Positions 31,696-41,015 of a DNA stretch of 45,469 bases are shown piece by piece. The notes below the pieces were generated by a model, which was not told the DNA's origin, searched no databases, and saw only the letters and a list, made by a program, of their open reading frames with translations. The stretch's first letter is position 1. Each line of letters begins with the position of its first letter. Source of the DNA: Alphaproteobacteria bacterium (GTDB lineage: Bacteria; Pseudomonadota; Alphaproteobacteria; Sphingomonadales; Sphingomonadaceae); the NCBI GenBank assembly GCA_019232625.1, contig JAFANP010000016.1, positions 1 to 45,469 of the forward strand, read 5' to 3'. The position numbers and the translations under genes were made by a program.

Positions 31696-32432
31696 AGCGA
31701 GGCCGACCCTGCCCTAGCGCCGCGGACGCGAAGCGACCCCGAAGCTAGGGCCGGAGTCGCCCCGCCCGGCCGGCGGGGCGGTCGGCCCAGCCCGTCCGAG
31801 CCCGTCCGACGTCACGGCACAATGGTGCCGTGACGCTTCCCATCCCGTCACCCCGCACTTTTTTCGGAGTCCACCTCTCCTTCTCCGTGCCCCCACACTT
31901 CACCCTCCGCGGCAAATACCGCTTCGGCGAAGCCTGTCTCCGCCCGAGCATGGATCGTGTATCCGTCGGCTGTGTAGACATATCCCCATATCGGCGCTCG
32001 GCAGTGACCAAGAACGGGAATCACACGGCTGAAAAAGGGTCTGCCCTTTCGCTCACGACAGTGATTTAGAACATCTTGCATAGCCACCTAGGTGGACACT
32101 TCCTGGCCCGCCTCGATTTGATAGGGAGGGTCAGATCCAAGCAGCATCGCGCCTGTGACCTGAATGGCGTACTGGCGCGCCGCCTCCGCGTGAGCCAAAA
32201 ACAGCTTCCCACCGCGCTGACGCCGGAGGAATGGCTCACCCAAAGCACCAAAGAGGTTGCGCACCGCAAGGACCTCAGCGCTAGCTCGCCTACGACGCAG
32301 AAAATGACGAGCAAAGCGCCTCCAGTCTTCAGCGGAGGTAAGTAGTCGCAGCCTCTTCAGCGGCACGGCCCCTTCGGTGCTTTGGTGCTTCGGGTGAAAC
32401 AATATGCCTCCGGGCCGCACCGCCGCTCGCCG
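31696..32432. other. Degenerate intergenic region, no confident gene
   Basis: No open frame has recognisable domains. Base composition drops below that of the neighbours. Two minus-strand frames meet end to start near 32088 (about 110 and 79 codons) and could be remnants of one lost gene. The repeat segment GGTGCTTCGGGTGAAACAA at 32369-32402 is shared with 9798-9829. A CACCTAGGTGG palindrome lies near 32085. Confidence 0.5.
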
Positions 32433-32888
32433 CTACAGCTCCGGCAGCGCCGCCAGGTCCGGCTCGACCCACCCTCGCCGCGCCTCGACCGAGAACAAGG
32501 TCTTCGGATCGTAGAAGCAGAGCGGCCAATCGCGCCTCCCTTCCTCCGAGCAGAGCAGGCGGTTGACCTTTTCGTGGAGCGGCAAGGTCGGATCCGTCCG
32601 CGCCAGATAGAGCCGCACCGCGCGCAGGAAGCACTGGGTGATGGTCTCGTGATAGCCCTCGCTGTCGCTGTTCACCCCGCCGACGCTCTCGTTATACGCG
32701 CGGATGAGGTTCGGCAGGTCGCGCTCGGGGACGATGTCGGGACGTTCCACGATCAGCCACAGGGTGGTGGCGAGATGGGCCTCGTGGGTCCATTCCGGCT
32801 TCGGAAGGGTGCGGGCGAGCATCCGCTCGCCGACGCTCCGGATCGACGCGTCGTCGGGGAACAAGCGGGGTTCGTGCTTGTCGGTCAT
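32433..32888 (-). CDS. Conserved protein with HEAH and YHET motifs
   Basis: Protein of 151 residues of a family I recognise only by its motifs. WTHEAHLATTLWLIVERPDI in the first third and GYHETITQCFLRAVRLYL in the middle hold three conserved-looking histidines and two glutamates that could bind a metal or cofactor. The rest is helical with no export signal or membrane segment. ATG at 32888. It is upstream of, and apparently independent from, pckA, separated from it by a terminator and repeat. Function unknown. Confidence 0.75.
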   Translation of the reverse strand: MTDKHEPRLFPDDASIRSVGERMLARTLPKPEWTHEAHLATTLWLIVERPDIVPERDLPNLIRAYNESVGGVNSDSEGYHETITQCFLRAVRLYLARTDPTLPLHEKVNRLLCSEEGRRDWPLCFYDPKTLFSVEARRGWVEPDLAALPEL

Positions 32889-32909
32889 GTTCCTGGTCCT
32901 TGGCTTTAT

Positions 32910-32995
32910 CCGTCACCCCGGGCTCGACCCGGGGTCCACCTTCCCCTTCCGGTGCCGGAGGAAGAAGGTGGATGCCGGATCAAGTCCGGCATGAC
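32910..32995. repeat. Intergenic repeat with CCGGATCAAGTCCGG arms, copy 2
   Basis: Arms CACCCCGGGCTCGACCCGGG and GCCGGATCAAGTCCGGCATG enclose a spacer with AAGAAGGTGGATGCC, as at 9885-9966. Confidence 0.8.
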
Positions 32996-33003
32996 GAGAA
33001 TAG

Positions 33004-33037
33004 CAAAAGGGCGCGCCGGCTTGGTGCCGACGCGCCC
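33004..33037 (-). terminator. Rho-independent terminator of pckA
   Basis: In the minus direction GGGCGCGTCGGC pairs with GCCGGCGCGCCC around ACCAA, with one mismatch, followed directly by TTTT. It begins 21 bases after the pckA stop codon. Confidence 0.75.
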
Positions 33038-33058
33038 CTTCGGGTCTTGGGCTTGGCG

Positions 33059-34693
33059 TCAGGCGGCCGGCTGCGGGGTTCCCGCTTGCGCTTGCGCGCC
33101 TTGCGCGCGCGGCGCCGCCTCGCGCACTCCGGCGTCGACATGCGCCTCGAACTTCGCGAAATTGTCGATGAACAGCTTCACCAGCTTCGCCGCCGTCGAG
33201 TCGTAATCCGCCTTGTCGGCCCAGGTGGCGCGCGGGTCGAGGATCGCCGAGTCGACGCCCGGCACCGCCACCGGCACCTCGAAGCCGAAATTCTCGTCGG
33301 TGCGGAACGTCGCGCCGTTGAGCGATCCGTCGAGCGCGGCATTGAGCAGGGCCCGGGTCGCCTTGATCGGCATTCGGCTGCCGACCCCGTACTTGCCGCC
33401 GGTCCAGCCGGTATTGACCAGCCAGCAGGTGACGCCGCCCTTGGCGATCCGGTCCTTGAGGAGGTTGCCGTAGACGCTGGGATGGCGCGGCATGAAGGGC
33501 GCGCCGAAGCAGGTGGAGAAGGTCGCCTCCGGCTCGGTGACTCCGATCTCGGTGCCCGCCACCTTGGCGGTGTAGCCGGAGAGGAAATGGTACATGGCCT
33601 GGTCGGGCGTCAGGCGAGCGATCGGCGGAAGCACGCCGAACGCGTCGGCGGTGAGCATGACGATGTTGCGCGGCACCGGCCCCATGTTCTCGCGGCTGCA
33701 ATTGGAGATGAACTCGATCGGATAGGCGCCGCGGGTATTCTCCGCATGGGTGGCGTCGTCGAGGTCGAGCTCGCGGGTCTCGGGGTCGATGACGACGTTC
33801 TCGAGCACGGTGCCGAACTTCTTGGTGGTGGCGAAGATCTCGGGCTCGGCGTCGGGCGAGAGGCGGATCATCTTGGCGTAGCAGCCGCCCTCGAAGTTGA
33901 ACACGGCGGTGTCCGACCAGCCATGCTCGTCGTCGCCGATCAGGGTGCGGCTCGCGTCCGCGCTGAGCGTCGTCTTGCCGGTGCCGGAGAGGCCGAAGAA
34001 GACCGCCGTGTCGCCGTCGGCGCCGATATTGGCCGAGCAATGCATCGGCATCACGCCCTCGGCCGGCAGCAGGTAGTTCAAGATCCCGAAGACCGACTTC
34101 TTCATCTCGCCGGCATAGGCCGTGCCGCCGATCAGGATCATCCGCTCGGTCAGGTTGACGGCGATCACCGTCTCCGAGCGGGTGCCGTGCCGCTCCGGAT
34201 TGGCGCGGAAGCTCGGCAGGTCGATGATCGTGAACTCGGGCTCGAAGCCGGCGAGCTCGGCCGTCTCGGGGCGCACCAGCAAGGTGCGGATGAAGAGGTT
34301 GTGCCAGGCCAGCTCGTTGACGACGCGGACCCGGACGCGGTGCTCGGGCTGCGAGCCGCCGTAGAGGTCGGCGACGAACAGGCTGTCGCTCTCGCCCACC
34401 GCCTTCAGGAAATCCGCCTTAAGCGCGGCGAACTGGTCGGGAGTCATCGACCGGTTGTTGTCCCACCAGATGGTGTTCTCGGTCTCCGCGTCGCGGACGA
34501 TATATTTGTCCTGCGCGGAGCGGCCGGTATGCTTGCCGGTGCGCACGACCAGCGGGCCGTCCTTGGCGAGCAGGCCCTCGCCGCGGCGCAGCGCTTCCTC
34601 GACGAGCTGCGGCGTCTGCAGGTTCCAAGCGACCTCGGCCCCCGTCATCAAACCCTGTTCGGCAAGCCCGAAAGCCGGCACGCGATTGGCCAC
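33059..34693 (-). CDS. pckA: Phosphoenolpyruvate carboxykinase (ATP)
   Basis: Converts oxaloacetate and ATP to phosphoenolpyruvate and CO2, the first committed step of gluconeogenesis. The 544 residues show [16 protein letters not shown] near the start, the kinase P-loop GLSGTGKT at 234-241, [24 protein letters not shown], and the C-terminal [21 protein letters not shown] 34693 is preferred: AGGAG lies seven bases before it, while the GTG at 34699 is too close. In alphaproteobacteria pckA often lies divergent from chvI-chvG, as here, and is controlled by ChvI; the shared 150-base gap contains a GC hairpin. Confidence 0.97.
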   Translation of the reverse strand: MANRVPAFGLAEQGLMTGAEVAWNLQTPQLVEEALRRGEGLLAKDGPLVVRTGKHTGRSAQDKYIVRDAETENTIWWDNNRSMTPDQFAALKADFLKAVGESDSLFVADLYGGSQPEHRVRVRVVNELAWHNLFIRTLLVRPETAELAGFEPEFTIIDLPSFRANPERHGTRSETVIAVNLTERMILIGGTAYAGEMKKSVFGILNYLLPAEGVMPMHCSANIGADGDTAVFFGLSGTGKTTLSADASRTLIGDDEHGWSDTAVFNFEGGCYAKMIRLSPDAEPEIFATTKKFGTVLENVVIDPETRELDLDDATHAENTRGAYPIEFISNCSRENMGPVPRNIVMLTADAFGVLPPIARLTPDQAMYHFLSGYTAKVAGTEIGVTEPEATFSTCFGAPFMPRHPSVYGNLLKDRIAKGGVTCWLVNTGWTGGKYGVGSRMPIKATRALLNAALDGSLNGATFRTDENFGFEVPVAVPGVDSAILDPRATWADKADYDSTAAKLVKLFIDNFAKFEAHVDAGVREAAPRAQGAQAQAGTPQPAA

Positions 34694-34845
34694 GTTCACT
34701 CTCCTGAAAATTGCGAAGGGCGGCGCTCAACCGCCGCCCCTTTTGTGGCGCCCGCATATCGGCAACACCCCCTTGCGTCAAAGGGTAGCGCCGGCATTTG
34801 CGGTCGGATAAGGGTTCGAAACGGGCCGGGTGGCGAAGGTAACCG

Positions 34846-35553
34846 ATGTCAACGATCGCGCTGGTCGACGACGACCGCAACATCCTCACGTCCGTGTCGA
34901 TCGCGCTGCAGGCGGAGGGCTTCGCGACGCGCGTCTATTCGGAAGGGGAGACGGCGCTCAGGGCGCTGCTCGACAACCCGCCGGACCTCGCCGTGCTCGA
35001 CGTCAAGATGCCGCGGATGGACGGAATGGAGCTGCTCCGCCGGCTTCGGGAGAAGAGCCATCTCCCCGTCATCTTCCTCACCTCCAAGGACGAGGAGCTG
35101 GACGAGGCCTTGGGCCTCGCTCTGGGCGCCGACGACTATATCACCAAGCCGTTCAGCCAGCGCCTCCTAATCGCCCGCATCCGCGCGTTGCTGCGGCGCA
35201 CCGAGCTGAGGGCGGAGGCGGCGGGGGAGCCGGACGGAGGGGCCGAGGCGCCGCTGCTCGAGCGGGGGCGGCTTGCTATGGATCCGGCCCGCCACCGGGT
35301 GACGTGGGACGGGCGGGAGGTCACCCTCACCGTCACCGAGTTCATGATCCTGGAGGCGCTGGCTCAGCGTCCCGGCGTGGTCAAGTCGCGCAACCAGCTC
35401 ATGGACGTGGCCTATCACGACGACATCTACGTGGACGACCGCACCATCGACAGCCACATCAAGCGCCTGCGCCGCAAGTTCCGCGCGGTGGATCCGGAAT
35501 TCCAGGGCATCGAGACCCTCTACGGGGTGGGCTACCGCTTTGGCGAGGAATGA
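34846..35553 (+). CDS. chvI: Response regulator ChvI
   Basis: OmpR-type transcription factor of 235 residues. The receiver starts [20 protein letters not shown], has the phosphoacceptor D52 in [14 protein letters not shown], then [20 protein letters not shown] with DDYITKPFS. The winged helix follows from about residue 145 ([20 protein letters not shown], ending [13 protein letters not shown]). With ChvG it forms the envelope/acid-stress system of alphaproteobacteria. The sensor gene starts inside its last codons. Confidence 0.95.
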   Translation: MSTIALVDDDRNILTSVSIALQAEGFATRVYSEGETALRALLDNPPDLAVLDVKMPRMDGMELLRRLREKSHLPVIFLTSKDEELDEALGLALGADDYITKPFSQRLLIARIRALLRRTELRAEAAGEPDGGAEAPLLERGRLAMDPARHRVTWDGREVTLTVTEFMILEALAQRPGVVKSRNQLMDVAYHDDIYVDDRTIDSHIKRLRRKFRAVDPEFQGIETLYGVGYRFGEE

Positions 35554-37093
35554 CGACCGGGACCTGGCGCTGCGCTGGACCGGGCGGTGGATGCTCCTTC
35601 ACCGCATCCTCGCCGTCAACATCTTCGTGCTCGCCATCCTGGCCGGCAGCATCTTCTACCTCGACGGTTTCCGCAGGCGGCTGACCGACGAGGGCCTCGC
35701 CAATGCCGAGACCCAGATCCGGATCGTCGCGGATTCCCTCGCGCTCGCGGAACCGGGCGAGAGAGCCGACCTGCTCCGCCGCCTCGGCCAGCATTCGCGC
35801 ACGCGCCTGCGCCTCTTCGATCCGGAGGGACGGCTGGCGCTCGACAGCTGGCAGGGGGCGGCCGAGACCTACCAGCTTCGCGACCCGGCGCTGGAGAATT
35901 GGCGCAAGGCCGTCGCCCGCAACCTCGACAACGCGCTCGACGCCGTCGTCGGAGCGCCCTCGCCGCCGCCGCTCGCGGCCCCGGAGCGCTCGACCCTCGT
36001 CGCCTGGCCCGAGGCGGCCGACGCGCTTCGGCATCGCCGCCTCGAGTCGATGATCCGCCGCGCGCCGGAAGGCACGCCCTTCCTCTCCGCCGCGGCGCCG
36101 GTGGAGCGCGCCGGCGGCGTCGTCCTCCTCACCCGCAACGCCCGCGACATCCGCCAGGTCGTTCGCGACGAGCGCACCACCCTCGTCATCGTGCTGCTGG
36201 TGACGATCGCCGTGTCGGTGCTGCTGTCGCTCTTCCTCGCCCGGACCATCGCGCTGCCGCTGCGCCGGCTCGCCCGCGCCGCCCACCGGGTCCGCCTCGG
36301 CCGCGACCGCGAGGTCGACGTCCCAACCCTCCCCGCCCGTCGCGACGAGATCGGCCTGCTCGCCCGCGCCCTCCACGACATGACCCAGTCGCTGAGGGAG
36401 CGGATCGACGGCACCGAGGCGTTCGCTGCCGACGTCACCCACGAGCTCAAGAACCCCCTCGCCTCGCTCCGCTCCGCCGTGGACAGCCTCGAGAAGGTGG
36501 ACGATCCGGCGCTGCGCCACCGGCTGCTCGACGTCGTCCGCCACGACGTGGTGCGCCTCGACCGGCTCGTGGTGGACATCGCCGAGACGTCGCGCCTCGA
36601 CGCAGAGCTGTCGCGGGCGCGGTTCGAGCCCGTGGATCTCGGCGGCCTCGTCGAACGGCTGATCGAAAGCTGGGAGGCTCGCGCAGCGCTGCGCGACGTC
36701 GGCATCGCCTTCGCCCGGCCGCGCGTCGGAACCGCGGTGGTGCTGGGCGACGAGGGGCGGCTCGCCCGCGCCGTCGACAATCTGGTCGACAACGCCATCT
36801 CCTTCTCGCCCGTCGGCGGCGTGGTCGAGATCGCCGCCGCCAAAATCGGCGCGGAAGTGGTGCTGAGCGTCGAGGACGAAGGCGCCGGCGTCCCGGAAGA
36901 GGCGCGCGAGGCGATCTTCGAGCGCTTCCACTCGGTCCGTCCGGAGGGCGAGGGCTTCGGCCAGCATTCCGGCCTCGGCCTCGCCATCGCCCGGGCGACC
37001 GTCCAGGGCCATAACGGCAGCCTCGCCACCGAGGGCCGCCGCGACGGCCGCCCGGGCGCCCGCTTCGTCATGCGCTTCCCGGCGGCCGGGTGA
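35540..37093 (+). CDS. chvG: Sensor histidine kinase ChvG
   Basis: Membrane kinase of 517 residues. TM1 is [19 protein letters not shown] (about 23-41), then a periplasmic domain of about 170 residues. TM2 is [20 protein letters not shown] (about 216-235). HAMP and dimerisation parts follow, with H301 in [10 protein letters not shown], then the ATPase motifs [18 protein letters not shown] and GLGLAIA. The start is TTG at 35540, overlapping chvI by 14 bases; ATG at 35591 is in frame but would remove the conserved RWTGRW stretch before TM1. The stop overlaps hprK (GTGA). Confidence 0.93.
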   Translation: MARNDDRDLALRWTGRWMLLHRILAVNIFVLAILAGSIFYLDGFRRRLTDEGLANAETQIRIVADSLALAEPGERADLLRRLGQHSRTRLRLFDPEGRLALDSWQGAAETYQLRDPALENWRKAVARNLDNALDAVVGAPSPPPLAAPERSTLVAWPEAADALRHRRLESMIRRAPEGTPFLSAAAPVERAGGVVLLTRNARDIRQVVRDERTTLVIVLLVTIAVSVLLSLFLARTIALPLRRLARAAHRVRLGRDREVDVPTLPARRDEIGLLARALHDMTQSLRERIDGTEAFAADVTHELKNPLASLRSAVDSLEKVDDPALRHRLLDVVRHDVVRLDRLVVDIAETSRLDAELSRARFEPVDLGGLVERLIESWEARAALRDVGIAFARPRVGTAVVLGDEGRLARAVDNLVDNAISFSPVGGVVEIAAAKIGAEVVLSVEDEGAGVPEEAREAIFERFHSVRPEGEGFGQHSGLGLAIARATVQGHNGSLATEGRRDGRPGARFVMRFPAAG

Positions 37094-37515
37094 CCGGCAG
37101 CCCGATCCATGCCGGCTGCGTCGCGATCGGCGGGCGCGGAATCCTCATCGCCGGGCGCTCGGGCGCCGGGAAATCGGATCTCGCGCTCCGCCTCATCGAC
37201 CGCGGCGCCGTCCTCGTCAGCGACGACTACACGATCGTCGAGGAGACCGGCGGCCGCCTCGTCGCCACCGCCCCGCCGAGCATCGCCGGCCGCATAGAGA
37301 TGCGCGGCGTCGGCCTCGTCCGGCGGCCCGTCGCCGAGCGAGCGCCGGTCTGCCTCCTGGTCGATCTCGACCGCGCGCCGGAGCGCCTGCCCGAGGCGGA
37401 GACGCGCAACGTCGCCGGCTTTCCGGTGCCGGCCGTCGCGCTCAGCGCGCTTGAGGCCTCGGCCCCGCTCAAGGTAGAGGAGGCGCTTCTGCGCTTCGGA
37501 CTGCCCCTCGAGTGA
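37090..37515 (+). CDS. hprK: HPr kinase/phosphorylase, short alphaproteobacterial form
   Basis: Phosphorylates the regulatory serine of HPr. The 141 residues correspond only to the C-terminal kinase domain of the ~310-residue firmicute enzyme: P-loop GRSGAGKS at 22-29, VLVSDDYTIVE, and GRIEMRGVGLVRRP, the counterpart of the family signature. Short forms are normal in alphaproteobacteria. GTG start overlapping the chvG stop; the stop overlaps rapZ in the same way. The HPr substrate gene lies three genes further on. Confidence 0.93.
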   Translation: MTGSPIHAGCVAIGGRGILIAGRSGAGKSDLALRLIDRGAVLVSDDYTIVEETGGRLVATAPPSIAGRIEMRGVGLVRRPVAERAPVCLLVDLDRAPERLPEAETRNVAGFPVPAVALSALEASAPLKVEEALLRFGLPLE

Positions 37516-38447
37516 ACGCCGGCCCCGCCCCCAAACGCATCCTCCTCGTCACCGGCCTCTCGGGCGCCGGCAAGTCGACGGCGCTGCGGACGCTCGAGGA
37601 CCTCGGCTGGGAAGTGGTCGACAACCTGCCCCTGTCGCTGCTCGACCACCTCCTCTCCACGCCCCTGTCCAAGGGCAGCGCGCGGCGGCGGCGGCCGCTC
37701 GCCATCGGCATCGACAGCCGCACCCGGGACTTCGACGCCCGCCGCATCGTCGAGCAGATCAAGGCGCTCGCGGGCGATCACAGCTTCCCCGTCGAGACGC
37801 TCTATTTCGACTGCGCCGGATCGGAATTGCTGCGCCGTTACTCGGAGACGCGCCGCCGCCACCCGCTCGCCCCAGACCGGCCGGCGACCGACGGCATCGC
37901 CGCCGAGCGTGAGCTGATGGAGCCGCTGCGGCGCTGGGCCGAGCACGTCATCGACACCACGGACACGAGTCCGAACGCGCTGCAGCAGCAGATACGGGAA
38001 CGCTTCGGCAGCCGCAGCGACGCGCCGACGCTGACCGTCATGTCGTTCGGCTTCGCGCGCGGGCTGCCGCGCAACGCCGACCTAGTGCTCGACGTCCGCT
38101 TCCTCCGCAACCCTTATTGGCAGGACGACCTGCGCGACCTCACCGGGCGGGACGAGGCGGTCGCCGCCTACATCGCCGCGGACGAAGGCTATGGCGCAAT
38201 CCGGGACATGGAGGCGCTGCTCCTCACCCTTCTCCCCCGTTACAGGGCCGAAGGGAAATCCTATATCACCGTCGCGTTCGGCTGCACGGGCGGGCGGCAT
38301 CGCTCCGTCCACGTCGCCGAGCGCGTCGCCATGCGCTTGCGCGAAGCGGGATTTTCGCCCACGGTCGAACATCGCGACCTGACCTCGCGCCCGCGCGAGG
38401 GGGTCGAAGGCGGCCGCGGGGGCGGGCCCCAGGATTGGGAAGTGTGA
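37512..38447 (+). CDS. rapZ: RNase adapter/nucleotide-binding protein RapZ
   Basis: P-loop protein of 311 residues (YvcJ/RapZ family). GLSGAGKS is at 15-22 after RILLVTG. GIDSRTRDFD, YFDCAGSELLRRYSETRRRH and PLAPDRP mark the N-terminal domain; MSFGFARGLPRNADLVLDVR and VAFGCTGGRHRSVHVAERVA are the strongly conserved C-terminal motifs. In enterobacteria RapZ controls glucosamine-6-phosphate synthase through small RNAs; in alphaproteobacteria its role is less clear but its place next to hprK and PTS genes is constant. GTG start overlaps hprK by four bases. Confidence 0.95.
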   Translation: MNAGPAPKRILLVTGLSGAGKSTALRTLEDLGWEVVDNLPLSLLDHLLSTPLSKGSARRRRPLAIGIDSRTRDFDARRIVEQIKALAGDHSFPVETLYFDCAGSELLRRYSETRRRHPLAPDRPATDGIAAERELMEPLRRWAEHVIDTTDTSPNALQQQIRERFGSRSDAPTLTVMSFGFARGLPRNADLVLDVRFLRNPYWQDDLRDLTGRDEAVAAYIAADEGYGAIRDMEALLLTLLPRYRAEGKSYITVAFGCTGGRHRSVHVAERVAMRLREAGFSPTVEHRDLTSRPREGVEGGRGGGPQDWEV

Positions 38448-38852
38448 ATGATCGGACTGGTGCTGGTTACCCATGGTCGCCTGGCGGCGGAATTCGTCAC
38501 GGCCATGGAGCATGTCGTCGGACCGCAGGAGCGGATCGAGCCGATCTGCATCGGCCCTGACGACGACATGGAGGGCCGCCGCAACGACATCGCCGAGGCG
38601 ATCGGCCGAGTCGACGACGGCGCGGGCGTGATCATCCTCACCGACCTGTTCGGCGGCACGCCGTCCAACCTCGCCATCTCGCTGATGAAGTCGGAGAAGG
38701 TCGAGGTGATCGCCGGAGTCAACCTGCCGATGCTGATCCGCCTCGAAGGCGCGCGCAAGACGATGGACGTGCGCGCCGCCGTCGCCGCCGCCCGCGAGGC
38801 GGGACGGAAATATATCTCCGTCGCCTCGGAAATCCTCGGAGAGACGGTCTGA
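38448..38852 (+). CDS. PTS EIIA component, mannose family
   Basis: Phosphocarrier of 134 residues: MIGLVLVTHGRLAAEFVTAM with the phosphorylated H9, GVIILTDLFGGTPSNLAISL, and VEVIAGVNLPMLIRL. No EIIB/EIIC transporter is encoded nearby, so it is a regulatory EIIA as in other alphaproteobacterial PTS systems. It begins directly after the rapZ stop (TGA ATG) and its own stop overlaps the CTG proposed as the HPr start. Confidence 0.95.
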   Translation: MIGLVLVTHGRLAAEFVTAMEHVVGPQERIEPICIGPDDDMEGRRNDIAEAIGRVDDGAGVIILTDLFGGTPSNLAISLMKSEKVEVIAGVNLPMLIRLEGARKTMDVRAAVAAAREAGRKYISVASEILGETV

Positions 38853-39121
38853 GCCTCGCCGAACGCACCGTCGCGCTCAAGAACGTCCGCGGCCTGCATG
38901 CGCGCGCCAGCGCGAAATTCGTCACCCTCGCCGCCGGCCTTTCCGCCGCGGTGGAGGTCGAGAAGGACGGCTCCAAGGTCTGCGGCACGTCGATCATGGG
39001 GCTGATGATGCTCGGCGCGGCGATCGGCGACACGATCACCATCCGCGCCGAGGGCGAAGGGGCGGAGGACGCGGTGGCGGCGCTCGCCCGGCTGGTCGAG
39101 GACCGCTTCGGCGAGGAATGA
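38849..39121 (+). CDS. ptsH: Phosphocarrier protein HPr, apparent CTG start
   Basis: Complete HPr of 90 residues. The phosphorylated histidine is H17 in VRGLHARASAKFV, and the regulatory serine S48 is in GTSIMGLMMLGAA, the target of the HprK encoded upstream. The conserved start SLAERTVALKN is in frame, yet no ATG, GTG or TTG precedes it before in-frame EIIA sequence. CTG at 38849 overlaps the EIIA stop (CTGA) and has GGAG seven bases upstream, an ideal arrangement. An internal ATG would delete the active-site helix. The stop overlaps the methyltransferase start. Confidence 0.92.
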   Translation: MSLAERTVALKNVRGLHARASAKFVTLAAGLSAAVEVEKDGSKVCGTSIMGLMMLGAAIGDTITIRAEGEGAEDAVAALARLVEDRFGEE

Positions 39122-39924
39122 TGCCCCGCCTGGTCACCGCCTTCTCCAATCCCCTGGTCAAGGAGGTCCGAGCGCTCCGCGACAAGAAGCGCCGCCGCGA
39201 GACCGGCCTGTTCATCGCCGAGGGCCTGCGCATCCTCACCGAGGCGCGGGAGGCGGGCCACGTCCCGGTCCATCTCTTCTACGCGGCGGGGACGCGCCAC
39301 GTCCTTCTCGACAGCCTGGTGGCCGAGGTGGAGGCCGCGGGCGGAGACGTCGTCGAGACCGTTCCCGACATCCTCCACAAGCTAAGCGGCAAGGACAATC
39401 CGCAGACGGTGCTCGGCGTCTATCGCGTCTTCGACACCGGGCTCGAGCGGATCGACCGGACCGCCGCGCCGTTGTGGATCGTCGCCCAGTCGCTTCGCGA
39501 TCCCGGCAACCTCGGCACCATCCTTCGCACCGGCGACGCCGTCGGCGCCGGCGGGCTGATCCTGGTCGACGAATGCGTCGATCCCTTCTCGGTCGAAGCG
39601 GTGCGGGCGACGATGGGCGCGCTCTTCACCCAGAAGCTGGCGACCGCCTCCTGGGACGCGTTCCGCGCCTGGCTCCGCGCCGGCGTGGGCCAGCTGATCG
39701 GCACCAGCCTCAAGGCGGAGCTGGACTATCAGGCGCCGCGCTACGAGGCGCCCGCCTTCATCCTCGTCGGCAACGAGGCGCAGGGCCTCCCCGCCGCCTA
39801 CGAGGCGGAATGCGACCTCCTGGTGAAGATGCCGATGCTCGGCAAGGCGGACAGCCTCAACGCCGCCGTCGCCACCGCCGTCATGGCCTATGAGGTGATC
39901 AACCAATGGCGGCGAGGCGCCTGA
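39118..39924 (+). CDS. SpoU/TrmH family RNA methyltransferase
   Basis: 2'-O-ribose methyltransferase of 268 residues acting on tRNA or rRNA. The N-terminal substrate-binding part includes NPLVKEVRALRDKKRRRETG and LFIAEGLRIL. The SPOUT knot is clear: QSLRDPGNLGTILRTGDAVG (motif 1), FILVGNEAQGLP (motif 2) and MLGKADSLNAAVATAVMAYE (motif 3). Two ATG codons in tandem (39118, 39121) overlap the HPr stop. Its stop directly abuts the stop of the convergent dehydrogenase gene. The exact RNA target is unknown. Confidence 0.93.
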   Translation: MMPRLVTAFSNPLVKEVRALRDKKRRRETGLFIAEGLRILTEAREAGHVPVHLFYAAGTRHVLLDSLVAEVEAAGGDVVETVPDILHKLSGKDNPQTVLGVYRVFDTGLERIDRTAAPLWIVAQSLRDPGNLGTILRTGDAVGAGGLILVDECVDPFSVEAVRATMGALFTQKLATASWDAFRAWLRAGVGQLIGTSLKAELDYQAPRYEAPAFILVGNEAQGLPAAYEAECDLLVKMPMLGKADSLNAAVATAVMAYEVINQWRRGA

Positions 39925-39932
39925 TCAGGCGC
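39917..39932. terminator. Palindrome holding two convergent stop codons
   Basis: GCGCCTGATCAGGCGC is a perfect 16-base palindrome whose centre TGATCA is the stop of the methyltransferase (39922-39924) and, on the other strand, of the dehydrogenase (39925-39927). There is no gap between the genes. No T-run follows, so a terminator role is only possible. Confidence 0.45.
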
Positions 39933-40974
39933 GGCCGATCAGCTTCCTCGCCATCGCGTCGGCGACCTCGGCCGGGTTTCGGCCGGTCGCCTCGCTCTCC
40001 GACCAGATCTGCTCCAGCCGGGCCGGGATCTGCTCGATCCGGCCCCGCACCGTCGCCATGTCCCCGTCCGCCAGATATTCGGTCGAGACGTTGATGATTC
40101 CGCCGGCGTTGATGACGTAATCGGGCGCGTAGAGGATTCCGCGCTCGTGGATCCGCTGGCCGTCGGCCGGGGTCGCGAGCTGATTGTTCGCGCCGCCCGC
40201 GACGATCGGCACGCGCAGCGCGGCGATGCTCTCCTCGGTGAGGATCGCGCCGAGCGCGTTGGGGCTGAGGATGTCGGCCTCGAGGGTCATGATCGAGTCC
40301 GGCGGGACGGCGGTGCCGCCGACCTCGTCGGCGACGCGCTGCGCCCGCGACGAGTCGATGTCGGCGATGCTGATCCGGGCGCCGTCCTTCGCGGCGAGCC
40401 GGGCGAGGCCGCCGGCGACGCTTCCGGCGCCCTGCACGGCGAGGTGGAGGCCCTCGAGGCTGTCCTTGCCGAGCGCCCGCCGCGCCGCCGCGCGCACGCC
40501 GAGGTAGACTCCGTAGCTGGTGTGCGGGCCCGGATCGCCGCCGACCGCGCCTTCCGCCACCGGCAGGCCGGAGACGAAGCGGGTGTGCTTCGCCACCTCG
40601 ACGAGGTCGGGGACGGCGACGCCGACGTCCTCCGCCGTCACGTAGGCGCCGCCGAGCCGCTCCACCGCGCGGCCGTAGGCGGCGAGCAGCTCCGGAGTCT
40701 TGGTGCGCGCTTCGTCGGCGAGGATAACCGCCTTGCCGCCGCCCAGCGGCAGCCCGGCCATGGCGTTCTTGAAGCTCATGCCGCGCGACAGGCGCAGCGC
40801 GTCGCGCAGCGCCTCGCCGCTTTCCGCATAATGCCAGAAGCGGACTCCGCCGGCGCCGGGGCCGAGATGGGTCGAGTGGACGCAGATCACGGCGCGAAGC
40901 CCGGATTGGCGGTCCGTGACGAAGTGGACGATCTCATGATCGTCGAAGTCGGGATAATCCCACGGGGAATGCAT
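39925..40974 (-). CDS. Glu/Leu/Phe/Val dehydrogenase
   Basis: NAD-dependent amino-acid dehydrogenase of 349 residues, closest in style to leucine dehydrogenases. The catalytic domain has HSTHLGPGAGGVRFWHYA and MSFKNAMAGLPLGGGKAVI with the active-site lysine; YVTAEDVGVAVPDL is also typical. The Rossmann domain carries QGAGSVAGGLARLAA and, further on, IVAGGANNQLATPADG and YAPDYVINAGGIINV. ATG at 40974 was chosen because the family begins with a sequence like WDYPDFDDHEIVHF; the open frame before it runs into the tRNA. Likely role: oxidative deamination of branched-chain amino acids. Confidence 0.93.
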   Translation of the reverse strand: MHSPWDYPDFDDHEIVHFVTDRQSGLRAVICVHSTHLGPGAGGVRFWHYAESGEALRDALRLSRGMSFKNAMAGLPLGGGKAVILADEARTKTPELLAAYGRAVERLGGAYVTAEDVGVAVPDLVEVAKHTRFVSGLPVAEGAVGGDPGPHTSYGVYLGVRAAARRALGKDSLEGLHLAVQGAGSVAGGLARLAAKDGARISIADIDSSRAQRVADEVGGTAVPPDSIMTLEADILSPNALGAILTEESIAALRVPIVAGGANNQLATPADGQRIHERGILYAPDYVINAGGIINVSTEYLADGDMATVRGRIEQIPARLEQIWSESEATGRNPAEVADAMARKLIGRA

Positions 40975-41015
40975 GGAGGCGCTGTCCTGAAATAGGCTGA
41001 ACCCCGGGGCGCGGG

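Noticed and set aside
31848-32420. Two abutting minus-strand frames as one split gene.
   Set aside because: No recognisable domain, part of the text comes from an intergenic repeat; kept only as a possible remnant.
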